DNA of 12,951 nucleotides from Asterionellopsis glacialis (taxonomy: Eukaryota; Bacillariophyta; Plagiogrammaphyceae; Rhaphoneidales; Asterionellopsidaceae). Under the pieces are notes generated by a model. The model did no database searches. It saw nothing but the letters and a program-made list of their open reading frames with translations, and was not told where the DNA came from. Position 1 is the first letter of the stretch, and each line of letters starts with the position of its first letter. The stretch covers positions 1 through 12,951 of the forward strand of contig WKLE02000703.1 of NCBI GenBank assembly GCA_014885115.2, read 5' to 3'. The translations under genes were made by a program, and so were the position numbers. Below, piece after piece: positions 1 to 10,043 of the stretch.

Positions 1-37
1 TTTGGTTGATTTACGTAGTGAAAGCATGTAAGTTTTG

Positions 38-57
38 TGGGGACCTATAGGTCCCCA
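38..57. repeat. Perfect palindrome (8-bp arms around TATA)
   Basis: The arm TGGGGACC (38-45) is followed by TATA (46-49) and GGTCCCCA (50-57), so all 20 bases are self-complementary. It could be a dimeric-protein binding site, a terminator-like hairpin or the end of a small element. A similarly built hairpin lies at 10135-10153. The function is unknown. Confidence 0.75.
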
Positions 58-121
58 GAGTTTTCTCCAATAAGGGGATAGACCAAAGCCGCAATCCAAT
101 CAGATAATAGTACTTGGACCC

Positions 122-129
122 TGACGTCA
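122..129. promoter_or_regulatory. CRE-like site TGACGTCA
   Basis: This is a perfect 8-bp cAMP-response-element palindrome, a site usually bound by bZIP factors. In the diatom Phaeodactylum, TGACGT/ACGTCA motifs act as CO2/cAMP-responsive elements in carbonic anhydrase promoters (established knowledge). Its place about 240 bp before a possible start codon at 367 fits a promoter element, but a single 8-mer can occur by chance. Confidence 0.3.
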
Positions 130-366
130 CAAATGTCAACATACTGTACCTGGTAGTCAACCCATCAAATTCAATACCTTTCATGGCAAATAGGATTGGG
201 AGTACTAAGCCTACGATATCTTTATGTAAGTTGAAACTATAGTAAGTTTCAACACAAAAATTCTGCAGCCTTCCAAAGCCTGGATGTAGTGCCGGCTGGA
301 ACTTCTTTTTTTCTCACCCCTCACCGCTCACCGCAACAACAACGTGAGGTTTTTCTCTTGCCAACG

Positions 367-1138
367 ATGATGTCATCACACCGCAAAACAAGATCGTCAA
401 GTGATTCCCATGGTGTTCGCAAAAGAATGAAGGTAGGTGCACTCACTGTGAGTGCAGCTTCTTCTGCAAAAACCAGGGGAACCACAGTGGAGCAACTTTT
501 TTGCAATGCCCATGAAGGCATCTGGTGGTATTTTGGTGAACTTGAAGGCAACATCAGTGACATTGTTTCTGGCACTGGTGTGCCTTGGGAGAACATTTTA
601 CGACTTCTTGTTGCTAACAAATTCCTCACACCTGTAGTTACTTCCACTGTGAAGAGCTACAGGGTGAATATGAGGTTGATTGATGTGTTTTTTAATTCTT
701 TGCTTTCCAATTATAGTTGAAGGTTGCAGATCACAACCATGAGGTACCGTGGTCAGACTAACAAATATTTTTTCGTCATGGAATTCCGCACCTTCAAAAT
801 CCAACAGCACAGCAGAATGCCATTAACAAAGCTGCAAGGAGATCTCCATTGAAGACTCTTCTGTGGTGTCTCCCTGGTGGTTGTACTGACGATACGCTGC
901 ATGCTGATTGTAGAGTTGAATGTTCTGGAATTCATGCACAACATTTGATGAGGCTTGTTGAACGTGAAACAGAAAGAAACGGTGGCAACAGACATCAAGT
1001 AGCAGCTCCTGCAGATTGACTACAGATAGAGCTGAGCAAGTTGCTGGACAAATTGAATTTGCACTAACTTTGAAATTGAATAACAGAATTAGGCTCTCAT
1101 GTTCTGGTGCAACCAGTATTGTACTTCATGACCAATGA
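367..1138 (+). CDS. Unrecognised protein, probably spliced or broken
   Basis: I do not recognise this gene. Two adjacent ATGs at 367 and 370 open a frame starting MMSSHRKTRSSS, a basic, Ser-rich, possibly nuclear N-terminus, followed by EQLFCNAHEGIWWYF and GVPWENILRLLVANKF, which look like real folded sequence. A likely 53-nt phase-0 intron runs 664-716: the donor GTGAAT follows AGG, and a T-rich tract precedes acceptor TTATAG. Coding resumes at 717 with LKVADHNHEVPW. A TAA at 759 would be removed by a second possible intron, 744-815, which has a GTACCG donor, a CTAAC branch-like motif and an AACAGCACAGCAG acceptor region. The frame then gives LKTLLWCLPGGCTDD and HAQHLMRLVERETE up to a TGA at 1017. 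A further piece (AEQVAGQIEF) continues in another frame to 1138, so there is one more intron or an indel. The 3' end is uncertain, and this could be a degraded transposon gene instead. Confidence 0.45.
664..716 (+). other. Probable 53-nt intron
   Basis: The segment starts with GTGAAT and ends with a pyrimidine-rich tract and TTATAG. Removing it joins codon AGG to TTG in phase, skips the TGA at 718 of the unspliced frame, and leads into a plausible reading. Its size fits small protist introns. This is read from sequence only, with no transcript support. Confidence 0.5.
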
Positions 1139-1513
1139 CAGGGAAATGAAAGAGAGAGGGCAATTACACTTGTTTAGCAACACAATGGGGTTATCTTGAT
1201 CTGTACCTAAGAGAGAATGAGAGAGAGAGGATTGCTTTGGCGGCATGTATGCAGACTTCATATGATTTTGGATTTTAAAAAGTATTTGGAAAAAAAGTGC
1301 TTCCAAGATGGTACGGTCAACTCAATAAAACAATCATGGATGGCAAATCAACTGATTCTTTAAGTCCCAGAAATTCCAGAATGGTTGGCTACATTGAGAA
1401 GATAGAGGAAGGGCACTCTTTCACCGACTAAGGAAAGAGAACCCAGTACAACTGTACACACCTCAAACTACTACACGTATACGTCAGTATACAATTATGT
1501 AATCTAGACGATT
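1139..1513. other. Spacer without a supported gene
   Basis: No convincing ORF was seen. The stretch is purine-rich in part, with GA repeats near 1150-1230, and has an AATAAA at 1324-1329 that could be a polyadenylation signal for the gene upstream. It leads directly into the Gly-rich start of ORF1 at 1514. Confidence 0.45.
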
Positions 1514-2576
1514 ATGCTTGTTGGCAGAGGGATTGGAGGTCAAGGACGTGGCAATGGCTGCGGTGACCACCCTTGATCAACTCTAATGGCAACATCAGAG
1601 CAACGACATGTCAAAGGAGATCAGCATGCATTCGAAAAAACGGGGAATTCGCAAACCGGACAGTCAACAACTCATCAAGAATCTAACGAATGGTCCTTAA
1701 TCGGCAAAAACAACAAGATCATCCAAAACTTCAGTACTGAGAAATCAACTTGCTACAAACTCCGGCTTCAGATTCATATGAATCTCCCAGCATACGAAAA
1801 TCAAACTAACTTTGTTAATGTTCCAGCCACACCATCAAAAAATCTTCTGTACTGAACTTTTTTAACTCGACTCATCCCTGAATATCCTCAAATGGGAGGA
1901 AGAAGAAACTAAATCGATTTCAAAAACAAACCCAATTACGACACTCAATCAACTACCGACCTACAAAAAGTTGCTCTTGGACTGGATTGCAGGAACCACC
2001 GCATCAACTGATAGAAACAACAAACAAACACTCAAGTTCTTTATGTACATCGAGACATCGATTGTATACTCTGAGTTACGTGAGATGATCAAACCTTGGC
2101 TTGATGCTCATCACCATCGATTGTTTGCCACGAAACTATCTACAACCAATAATTGACTCTTAGCATGGGTGAAAGACAGTCATCCAGACTGGACTAGATT
2201 AGATGACCTTCAAGACAAATTACAGGAACTGATTGTACAAAACTCTGATAAATATGTAAGTTGCGAACTCGACCTCAGACCCCGCAGAACACGCATCGGA
2301 CAAGGCCCTAATGCCTTATTCATTTGGGCCATTGGCATCACGTGCAGCCTCAGCAATGTTCAAGGATACATGCAGGCTATTTTGAAAGGTCTATCTCATC
2401 CCGAACAAATTCCAGATAGTTTAAAACACGTTCAGATCATTCCATTCAACCCAATCCCAGGCATTATTTTGAACAATGACCTCATTAAACTTGCTCGTGA
2501 CCAGGTATGTGAACCCATCAAATTCAATACCAGGTACATCTTCCACAGATGTAATCACCTAGTCCTTGACAGTTAA
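1514..2576 (+). CDS. Broken ORF, retroelement-associated type, unrecognised
   Basis: ATG 1514 opens MLVGRGIGGQGRGNGCG, a Gly/Arg-rich N-terminus typical of nucleic-acid-binding leaders. Coding runs in one frame to about 1890 with TGA codons at 1574 and 1853, then shifts by an indel near 1888-1895 (around CAAATGG). It continues through LLLDWIAG, KPWLDAHHH, a TGA at 2154, then LLAWVKDSHPDW and the pattern LDLRPRRTRIGQGPNALFIW, followed by IPFNPIPG. It ends at TAA 2574-2576. The order Gly-rich head, L..W..EEE stretch, R-R-x-G-x-G segment, FIP-like segment reminds me of a protein common in diatom repetitive DNA, but I cannot name the family. The stop lies inside terminal repeat A1 of the adjacent element, so the true C-terminus was probably cut off by that insertion. 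All three internal stops are TGA, and seven TGG codons remain. Confidence 0.5.
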
Positions 2577-2781
2577 GCTTTCCCCAGGAAGTGCGTTCTT
2601 GCCTTACGTGCTTAGCGCATTAAGAGTCTGTCCTTCCCTTGCGCTACTGGTAAGCACTATCCTTTACCTACATCGGTCTGAATTTAGAGCAAAGCTTCCT
2701 CACAAATTTGTTGATTCTTGTTTCGGTTGATTGTTACGATGGCGTTGGAAATAGAGTCCTAGCCATGAGAGAAGAATTTTT
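2565..2781 (+). repeat. Split direct repeat A1 (left terminus)
   Basis: It matches A2 at 10405 onward over about 215 bp, from CTTGACAGTTAAGC to GAGAGAAGAATTTT. I count 13 substitutions, nine of them in CpG/TpG/CpA positions. It is preceded directly by ORF1 coding sequence and not by a B copy, which rules out an ordinary LTR. It should hold the 5' end of the genomic transcript, though no promoter motif is clear. Confidence 0.85.
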
Positions 2782-3642
2782 GTTTTCATGCCCTTGACCC
2801 ACAACCAACACTACGTCATCTATCAATCAAAACACCATAATGCATGTCCCCGCAGGCCATCCATGACCATTCCTGCGGAATGGAAGCAAGAATCAACAAA
2901 GAAAACCTCATGATATTCCATATACTCTATACAATTGATTGATCTATATCAATCCGTCTTTGATCGTTTATCGATCCATCTTTTATTTCGATTACTCATT
3001 GAACCTACTCAAAACAACATTAATATTCTTGATTACAACATACATTGTAATCCGTAAAAAAAAAAAAAACTTTCATGCTATCTACTCACATCAGCTCACG
3101 GAATACTTTCTAACAAAACATGTCCCACAACATAACATAAACACTATAAAATGACAACACTACCAATTACTAGAATCAATCATTCCATGGAAAAAAAATT
3201 ATTATCTTCCTGCCATCCGTAACGTACGACTAAACAATATAACAACCATGCTATTTATTTAATGCCAACTATAATTACAAACAATTATACTCCAAACAGC
3301 AATTAATCAATCATATCAATAATACTCTAGTCCATACCAAGCTCACCTGGAAACAACCGGGACTCAAATACACTACTAATCACCACACAAAATATACACG
3401 TCCTCACAAAAGCCACGGCGCCATTCTATCTTATACCAAACCCAGTAGAATTATACACAAGAATCCTACAAGGGTGGCAAAAAAAAATCTTATCACAACA
3501 CTTCCACCACCTCTCACAATATTGATGCCTGCACCATCAAGAACAACTATTGATAGCCACTGCCGTCAATACTATTACTTCATAAATATTGCTCATCGCG
3601 CCTTCCTCTACTACCAACAACACTCAAACAAAATCTCCGACC
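2782..3642. other. 5' leader of the retrotransposon, non-coding
   Basis: No supported gene lies here; small frames such as 2939-3154 are AT-rich and featureless. It contains a 7-bp-stem hairpin at 2850-2878 (CCGCAGG / CCTGCGG) and a 14-base A run at 3056-3069. The strand becomes rich in A and C from about 3100, anticipating the coding region. The sequence before the gag start at 3643 reads CCGACC then ATG, an acceptable eukaryotic start context. Confidence 0.6.
2850..2878. repeat. Hairpin in the leader
   Basis: CCGCAGG (2850-2856) pairs with CCTGCGG (2872-2878) across a 15-nt loop. It could be an RNA packaging or priming structure of the element, or chance. Confidence 0.4.
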
Positions 3643-5998
3643 ATGTCCTTTGAGACTCTACCTTACAACTACCAAGTCGAAGCTGCTGGTACTTTCAGCA
3701 AATTTGGAAAAAAAACCTATCTTCCCCAATGGATTTAGCCCCATTGAGATTTGGAGTAACCCCACTTGTAACAAATCAGCACGGCTAAACTTACTCTTGA
3801 GCCAGCGTATCATTGGCATTGCATTCTTCCATGATGGCCAAGTGATCATTCTCAACAATTTAGAACTCACCAACTTTGACGAGAATGGCCAACCAACTAC
3901 CATAACTGGTAGCCTTACCAACAAACTCTTCCCTCCCTCTCCTACTACCATGGACCTCAACGATGCTCTAGGCAACCTCTTGTATCAAACAACCCTACAA
4001 AATGCAGTCACATCATCCAAATGGCCAACGGCACCTGAAACTCTCTCGATGACAAAGCTCTTCCATTCTTGGATACCTTCGATGAGACTCCAGACATAAA
4101 AAATTTTCTTCAAGGAAATAACCATTTAACGCTCTATCCACAAGCCATTCCTCTCACCACCCATCACCCTATCATTGAAGGCAATATATCTAGTACCAAA
4201 CAAGTTCTAAAAAGCTTTGCCGACTATCATCCAGCTGCCCGAGAAGCTGCCCAGGCATGGGACACCATCTGGAACAAAACCAATAATTCTCCACTCCCAA
4301 AAGACTTCATTGACAATATTCCATCTGTACTTCTCCCACCTAAGCAACATGACATACCAAGCATGTACAACAAACTTACAACCACTATCAAGTCTTGCTT
4401 CCCATTTCAGCAAGAGTACATCTCCTGTCAAGAATGTGTCCTACACAAAGCCCAAGTTGCAATATCACTATTCAATACCAAAAACCCTGACAAATACCAA
4501 CAACACTTACCTAACCATGTAACTCCACTACCTACAACACCTTCAACATCAGCAGTGTCTGTAGACACATCCTCAAAACTCAAAACCACCATCTGAAGTA
4601 AAAATAGTTTCAAAAACTGACAGAGAATCAGCAGTCACAACTCTATGCATAAAACAATGCCTATATCTATTCGGCAGCTATCCCGTTGCTAATGAATTTG
4701 ATGAAAAACATATCCATCAACCAAAACTCAATACTGAATTCACGGAATCTCCGACAATGTCCAGCACACTTGCAAGGGATGAAATCAATAACCATATTGA
4801 TTCCATCTGTGAACTCTGAAAATCAGGACGTGACTATCTTGAAAAACTTACATCCATTCAGGACCTCGCACATGCAGAAATATCTGCGCTAAAAAACTTT
4901 TCCTGGATCAACAAAGACATAGTCCACGCAGAAAAAACATTACAATACAAACTTAGCATCTTCAACTTTCTTCCAAAACAAGATACTATAAAACCTCACG
5001 GACGACCTAGAAGCTGATCAAGATGAACTCCTCAACACTGACAATCCCAATTGTCATCGTCGCGCAACAAAAATGAATATATCCACCAGAAGATTGTCAA
5101 CAATTGATGATGTTCTCTCCACAATCGCTAATCTTGACGCAATCCTTCACTTTTATTTTGATCACTCAGACCAGACCAGCATCCCATGTCTAGCTGACAT
5201 CATAAGCTCTAGGGGCTTCGATACTTGGTTTTCATCCAATGAAAAACACTATCCTCACATACCAGCTATGCTCCTCACGACAAGCCTACAAAATATTCTT
5301 TCAGCCCATGTTGATGTCGCATATAACCCAACTTATCTACACTTTATTCAAAATAATAAAGATTTCCCCTACAAATCCATAGAAAAACCTTCTTTAGCAT
5401 ACACAGAGGTAATCTGCAACCTCCAAATCTGTATTGCACAATCTACTCCAGGCATTTTCGCTACAAAATCATCGACCGTCGACGTTGCCGCTCAACTTGG
5501 CATGTACATCACCGATAACAAAACAAATAACAATCGTCAAAAAACTTCAGACCGCTCCAATAACACCTGAGATACCGCTACTAAGCAAGGTAACACCCCA
5601 ACAGATAAAAAAACAATGGCGTTTGCATCTCTCTCCCCTTTTGTCAAGAACAAAACAAAAAACACTGTTTATATTTTGCGTTAGAAGGAAAATCATGCAC
5701 ACACGGATCCCAATGTAATATGGTACATATACCTTACAGTAACATGGATCCCAACATGAAGACATCAATCACAAACTACATCAATAGCACCCCAGGCATT
5801 TCCCTGTCCTCAGTCTATGCATCAACGGAAAATCAACTCGCTGATGCAACAAAATCAACCAACACTAATCCCCAACAAAATAATCAATCTAACACCAGCA
5901 AACCTAACGACACACACAAACAAAAATCGTCGACTGCAACAACAACTAAAAACAATACATCTTGCTCAACCATATCCACAATTACTAATGAAACTTGA
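3643..5998 (+). CDS. Gag-like protein with CCCH zinc finger (broken frame)
   Basis: The start at ATG 3643 gives MSFETLPYNYQVEAAGTFSK. The reading must change frame at the A8 run 3708-3715, near 4040-4050 (CTCTCTC), near 4565-4590, near 4986-4994 and at the A7 run 5607-5613. The pieces are otherwise open, apart from TGA at 4817, 5568 and 5996, plus one possible TGA at 4036 depending on where the shift lies. A zinc finger spans 5666-5728 with spacing C-x9-C-x5-C-x3-H (Cys 5666, 5696, 5714; His 5726), as expected for a nucleocapsid-like RNA-binding module. An Asn/Thr/Gln-rich tail follows. Gag of DIRS elements is poorly conserved, so identity rests on position and the finger. The first 1.9 kb matches nothing I recognise. 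No TAA or TAG separates it from pol, so gag and pol may form one polyprotein. Confidence 0.65.
5666..5728 (+). other. CCCH zinc-finger coding segment
   Basis: The codons read CLYFALEGKSC then THGSQC then NMVH, giving C-x9-C-x5-C-x3-H. This fits the CCCH class (C-x7-9-C-x4-6-C-x3-H), which binds single-stranded RNA. The frame is the one used downstream to 6895; upstream the frame changes at the A7 run 5607-5613. Confidence 0.65.
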
Positions 5999-8974
5999 AA
6001 CACCAGACCGCTGACTAGTACATCATGGACACCCATTGATCCAACACGTAAAATAAATGCAGATCTTTTCCAATCGAACCCTAATATATCTTTCATCACC
6101 AAAAAAACTTTTTCCCTATTGCATCAAAAAATGAACACATTACGTACTACTCAGGCAAGGCAACTATCAAAAAACAGTACCCATAATATACTACCCAAGA
6201 AAACCGATATCAACAATATAATGGAAACCAAACTATTTACACACAATCCAATGGACGATATACCCATATATATCATCCAACCCAACATACCGATACCAAA
6301 AATCATCTCTTCCCAAACTTCACAACCTCCAACAAAGTCACATCCACAACAAAATACATCACAACTTACTTATACAATCAAACCATCACTTACAAATACA
6401 AAAAAAAATACACACAACACACCATCTACAACCAAAAAAATACCATTTAACAACATACCAACTACACTCAAATGTACTCCAGGTAAGCAAAAATATCCAG
6501 CAGGAACTAAACTCATGTCATCAAAATCAAAATTTGGCAGACTTTCAAGACACCATAGCTATTTAGTAGAACCAAACTTCCACCACATACTACTACAAAA
6601 ATTTAAATCATCATACTGTACGCAACACGACCTACAAGCTTTATTTCTATCCATACCGAATTCAACACGACTGTACAAATCATGGCTTCAGTCAACATCT
6701 ACTAACTTCCAATCCTTACATCAATACAATATCTTCTATGAGAAACAACAATCTATACCCACCAAAAGACTCCAATTATTACTAGCATGTTCCATCCACT
6801 ACGATCTCAATATGGGCAACGTGATGCGATACCTTGGCAATAATTACACTGGCAACCACAGAAATGTCCAATCCATTCTAAAAATATCTGACCCTTAACA
6901 ACTACTGCAGATTATATATCTATCAAGTGTATATTAATCTACGGTACTCCCTCTCGTCTTAATCATTACGAGACACAGAAAAACTGCATATCATACTTGA
7001 ACTATGGAAACCACCCATCATTCAACAAATATCCTGATTGAACAGCAAAAATCCTAAACAAAGAAGACAAACACAATTACACAATATTTTTACCTGAATG
7101 GATAAAATACTTCATACCCAACGCACACTTCACTCCTCAAGGATTAGTCGTACAACTGGGCAAAAACGATCGCCTAGTATATAATGGCACCTTTCGTGTA
7201 CAACCAGATTCTATTGCAATCAACGACTTGGTGACAAAACATACTGAACCAGAAATCACTTTTGCCACCAAATGGAAAGCCCATTTAACTTGAATCTACA
7301 ACCTACGCATCACCTACCCCAATCAGGACATACTCCTTATGGACGATGATGTAGCAGGCTGTTTTTGCCAACCAAAGCATGCACCTGATATCATTTCTGC
7401 AATGGCATTTGCAGGAAATGGATTTGTGGGCTTCCCATGTGGACAAACGTTTGGAAGCCCTTTTAGTCCATCCAACTGCAAACCCTTCCAGCGCGCTCGC
7501 CAGCTCTTAATTAAATCTATATTTCATAATTCAGACATTTTACAAAAACATGACAATTTAGTTAAAACGGTTCAATATTCCAACCCGCCATCATCAGACA
7601 CCAATTTCACCCAAGCAATACAAGACTCCATAAATAAAGGCATCTTAGGACCCAATGGCCAACCAGTCCCTACGGAATCTCATACTCACGTAGATGATAG
7701 TATGATGGCAGATATCCGCAAAAGAGTACCACGCACACTAAAAGCTAGCATCGAAAGCCTTTATCTAGTTTTAGGCGAACCAAACACAAAAATTTGTCGT
7801 GATGAGATATCTCGCAAAAAATATGATGACCTTGTGGTTCATTACAAATGAACACAATGCGGTCGAACCATCAACACAAGGAAAATGATCGTGACCCTTC
7901 TGGATGAAAAACGTTCAAAAATATTAAAACAACTCCAACCTTATCATCCTGGTAGGAAATCAGGTACAGTACTAGAGCAAGTACATCTTTTAGGTATCCT
8001 CAATGATGCTGCTATCATTTGCCCTTGGGCAAAATTCCTATATCTATCATTATACGATCAACTAAAAAGATCCCTAGCAAAAAATGGCAAACGATTAAAT
8101 CATAAAATACTACACAAACACTTTGAATATCTAATAAATCATGAGGATACAACATGGATCAATAGTAATAAACTACAAAAATACCACTTTCTGACAGGTT
8201 CAGATCTAACCACAGCAAAACTACTTTGGAAATCAAAAACTGCATATTATTACGACACCATCTCCCGCCGTATTATTAATGCCTGAATCAACATTCTATC
8301 CTCCAATAGTCCTAGATGGGAAATACCAATCGGCTTCCTTATTGATCAGAACCCAACATTCGAACAAGTTGGTGATTCATGCATCTATGGCAGTGGAGGC
8401 TTTAGCTATGACCTCAACTTCAAATTCCACCATAAATGGCCGGATCATATACACCAAAAAACAATAAAGTTCAAAAACACAATCACAGATCAAATCATTG
8501 ACATTAACAACTTAGAATACGCCATTCTAATCATTGGATATGCAGGCTCATGCCTTGCCTTACAGCACATGCAAAACCCTCCTCCACACCCAGCACTCCT
8601 CCAAAAAGTGGACAATAAAGCTACAGAGTCATGGACCAACACCGCATCCACAGGCTCTCCTACAGCAAAATTACTGTCCATAATCCTATCTTGTTTCATG
8701 ATGCACAACTCCAATTTAGGAACCAATGCACAATATATCAAAGGAGAAAAAAAATGATTCTGATGCCATTTCATGCATTTATCAATATGAAGACTCACAT
8801 GAACGTTTACTTACTTTATACCAGGACAACCCCCAGCTGACATCATGTCGATTATACCTGCCCAGTGCCAAACTGCTCTCAGAGATACACTCAGCATTGT
8901 GCATGGGACAAATAAGTTCACTCAAGAAACCAATAATGCTCGGACAGCTGATAAACAAGCACAAGTCTTTATAA
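5999..8974 (+). CDS. Reverse transcriptase-RNase H (pol) of the DIRS-like element
   Basis: The first part, to about 6895, is a low-complexity Thr/Asn/Pro/Lys-rich linker ending in MRYLGNNYTGNHRNVQ. A frame change near CCC 6892-6894 leads into the RT. Landmarks are AKILNKEDKHNY, GLVVQLGKNDRLVYNGTF (finger region), IYNLRITYPNQDILLMDDDV (motif A, Asp codons 7342-7350), PCGQTFGSPFSPSN (motif B, about 7435) and THVDDSM (motif C, Asp codons 7693-7698). After CPWAKFLYL the RNase H domain shows Asp 8374 in VGDSCIYGSGGF, Glu 8515 in NNLEYAIL, Asp 8611 in KVDNKATESW and, after a shift at the A8 run 8747-8754, DSDAIS. It ends at TAA 8972-8974. In-frame TGA codons occur at 7039, 7291, 7849 and 8284. The domain order RT then RNase H, then a tyrosine recombinase, is that of DIRS elements. 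Motif C is HVDD rather than YxDD. The copy is inactive under the standard code. Confidence 0.85.
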
Positions 8975-10043
8975 ACTTGTGTAAAAGAAAACATCTTTTA
9001 CCCAACCTATCAGCCTCTACAAATGGCGTACCCATCATAGACATTGAGGCAGTCAATAATATTATGGCATGCTTTCTCGTAGACCTACTACAAGGCAACA
9101 ATTTAGATTTATGAACAATAAAATACAAAACAGCTGAACGATACATGATGGCAGCAGCAAGGATCTGCACCTGCGGAACACCACGCCTTCACGATCCCCG
9201 TCTTGATGAGTGTGGAAAAGAATTCCACAAAATTACTCACATCAAACTGGAACAAAGACGTTGGGAATCAAAAGTTGATAAACAAAACCCAGTCACAAAA
9301 GCTATGATCGACCATATGCTCACTACTGTCAACCCACAATTCCCTGACTCTCTCAACTCCACACTTGCTGATTGGCACATTATAGGCAAATATACAAGTT
9401 TTCGCATTTCCAAATGGGCCCAACCTGATAAGAATTCAACCTATCACAAATGCCAGCTATCACCAGATGGTGATACTCTTGCGTTTCAATTTGATGACAT
9501 CCAATACTTTGGCAAACATGACACTCGTATCTTACAAACTAGAGAGCACCCTCTCATCCTCACCCATATCGTTTGTGTACAATACTGCTGGCAGTTTCAA
9601 AAAAACAGAATCAAAGGAGAAAGAAAATCCTTTTCCCGCAATGAGAATGACCCTCTCCATTGTCCCGTTTGCGCATCTCTTCAAATACGTGAACGATTTC
9701 TTCGATCCCCTAATTTACCCAAGGATCACCCTTTATCATTCTTCTGACCCACCCCATCATCATCACCCGTACTCATAAAAGCACACCATGTCTCCAAACA
9801 CCTCCAGCATGTTGCATCACAAGTTTACAACATCACAGATAAAAAAAACTCAAACTATATTCACCACATTCAATCCGGGTAGGTGCCTGCATCATGCTAC
9901 ATATAGCTGGCGCAACCAAAAAAGACATAAAATTTCTCCTTCGCTGGCGCTCCGACTCTTTCATGGAATATCTACGAGATATACCTGAAACCTGTCACAT
10001 CATGATACAATACGTCAATAACGTCAAAAATTGCATACACTAA
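8845..10043 (+). CDS. Tyrosine recombinase/integrase of the DIRS-like element
   Basis: ATG 8845 starts in a different frame from the end of pol and overlaps it by 130 nt, an arrangement seen in DIRS-type elements. The core-binding part includes QAQVFINLCKRKHLL and TIKYKTAERYMMAA. The catalytic part has the first Arg in YTSFRISKWAQ (codon 9403), HSIR with His 9867 and Arg 9876, LLRWRSDSF with Trp 9945 at the second His/Trp position, and the nucleophile Tyr 9969 in MEYLRD. Thus R, HxxR, W and Y are all visible; the catalytic Lys was not assigned. TGA codons lie in frame at 9112 and 9745, and the frame changes at the A8 run 9841-9848. The end is TAA 10041-10043. The enzyme would recombine circular cDNA into the genome, in place of a DDE integrase. 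Confidence 0.85.

Larger units (their letters stand above)
1..366. other. Upstream region of the unknown gene at 367
   Basis: No convincing coding sequence was seen here. It holds a perfect 20-bp palindrome at 38-57, a CRE-like site at 122-129 and, at 159-178, a 20-bp segment found again exactly at 2512-2531. It probably contains the 5' flank or promoter of the gene starting near 367, but no clear TATA box was identified. Confidence 0.4.

Noticed and set aside
289..366. Upstream extension of the first gene to a GTG at 289
   Set aside because: It needs a non-ATG start; ATG 367/370 in the same frame is a better choice for a eukaryote.
3056..3069. A14 run as the poly(A) tail of a retroposed gene copy
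   Set aside because: No gene-like sequence or target duplication was seen beside it; it lies in the AT-rich leader.
3658..3975. Minus-strand ORFs inside the retrotransposon (3658-3975, 4207-4431, 8490-8798, 8922-9170 and others)
   Set aside because: They are antisense shadows of gag, RNase H and recombinase coding and show no domain of their own.
3643..9848. Programmed ribosomal frameshifting at the A8 runs
   Set aside because: The needed shift direction is not the same at the three runs and other frame changes occur without such runs, so indel or sequencing error is simpler.
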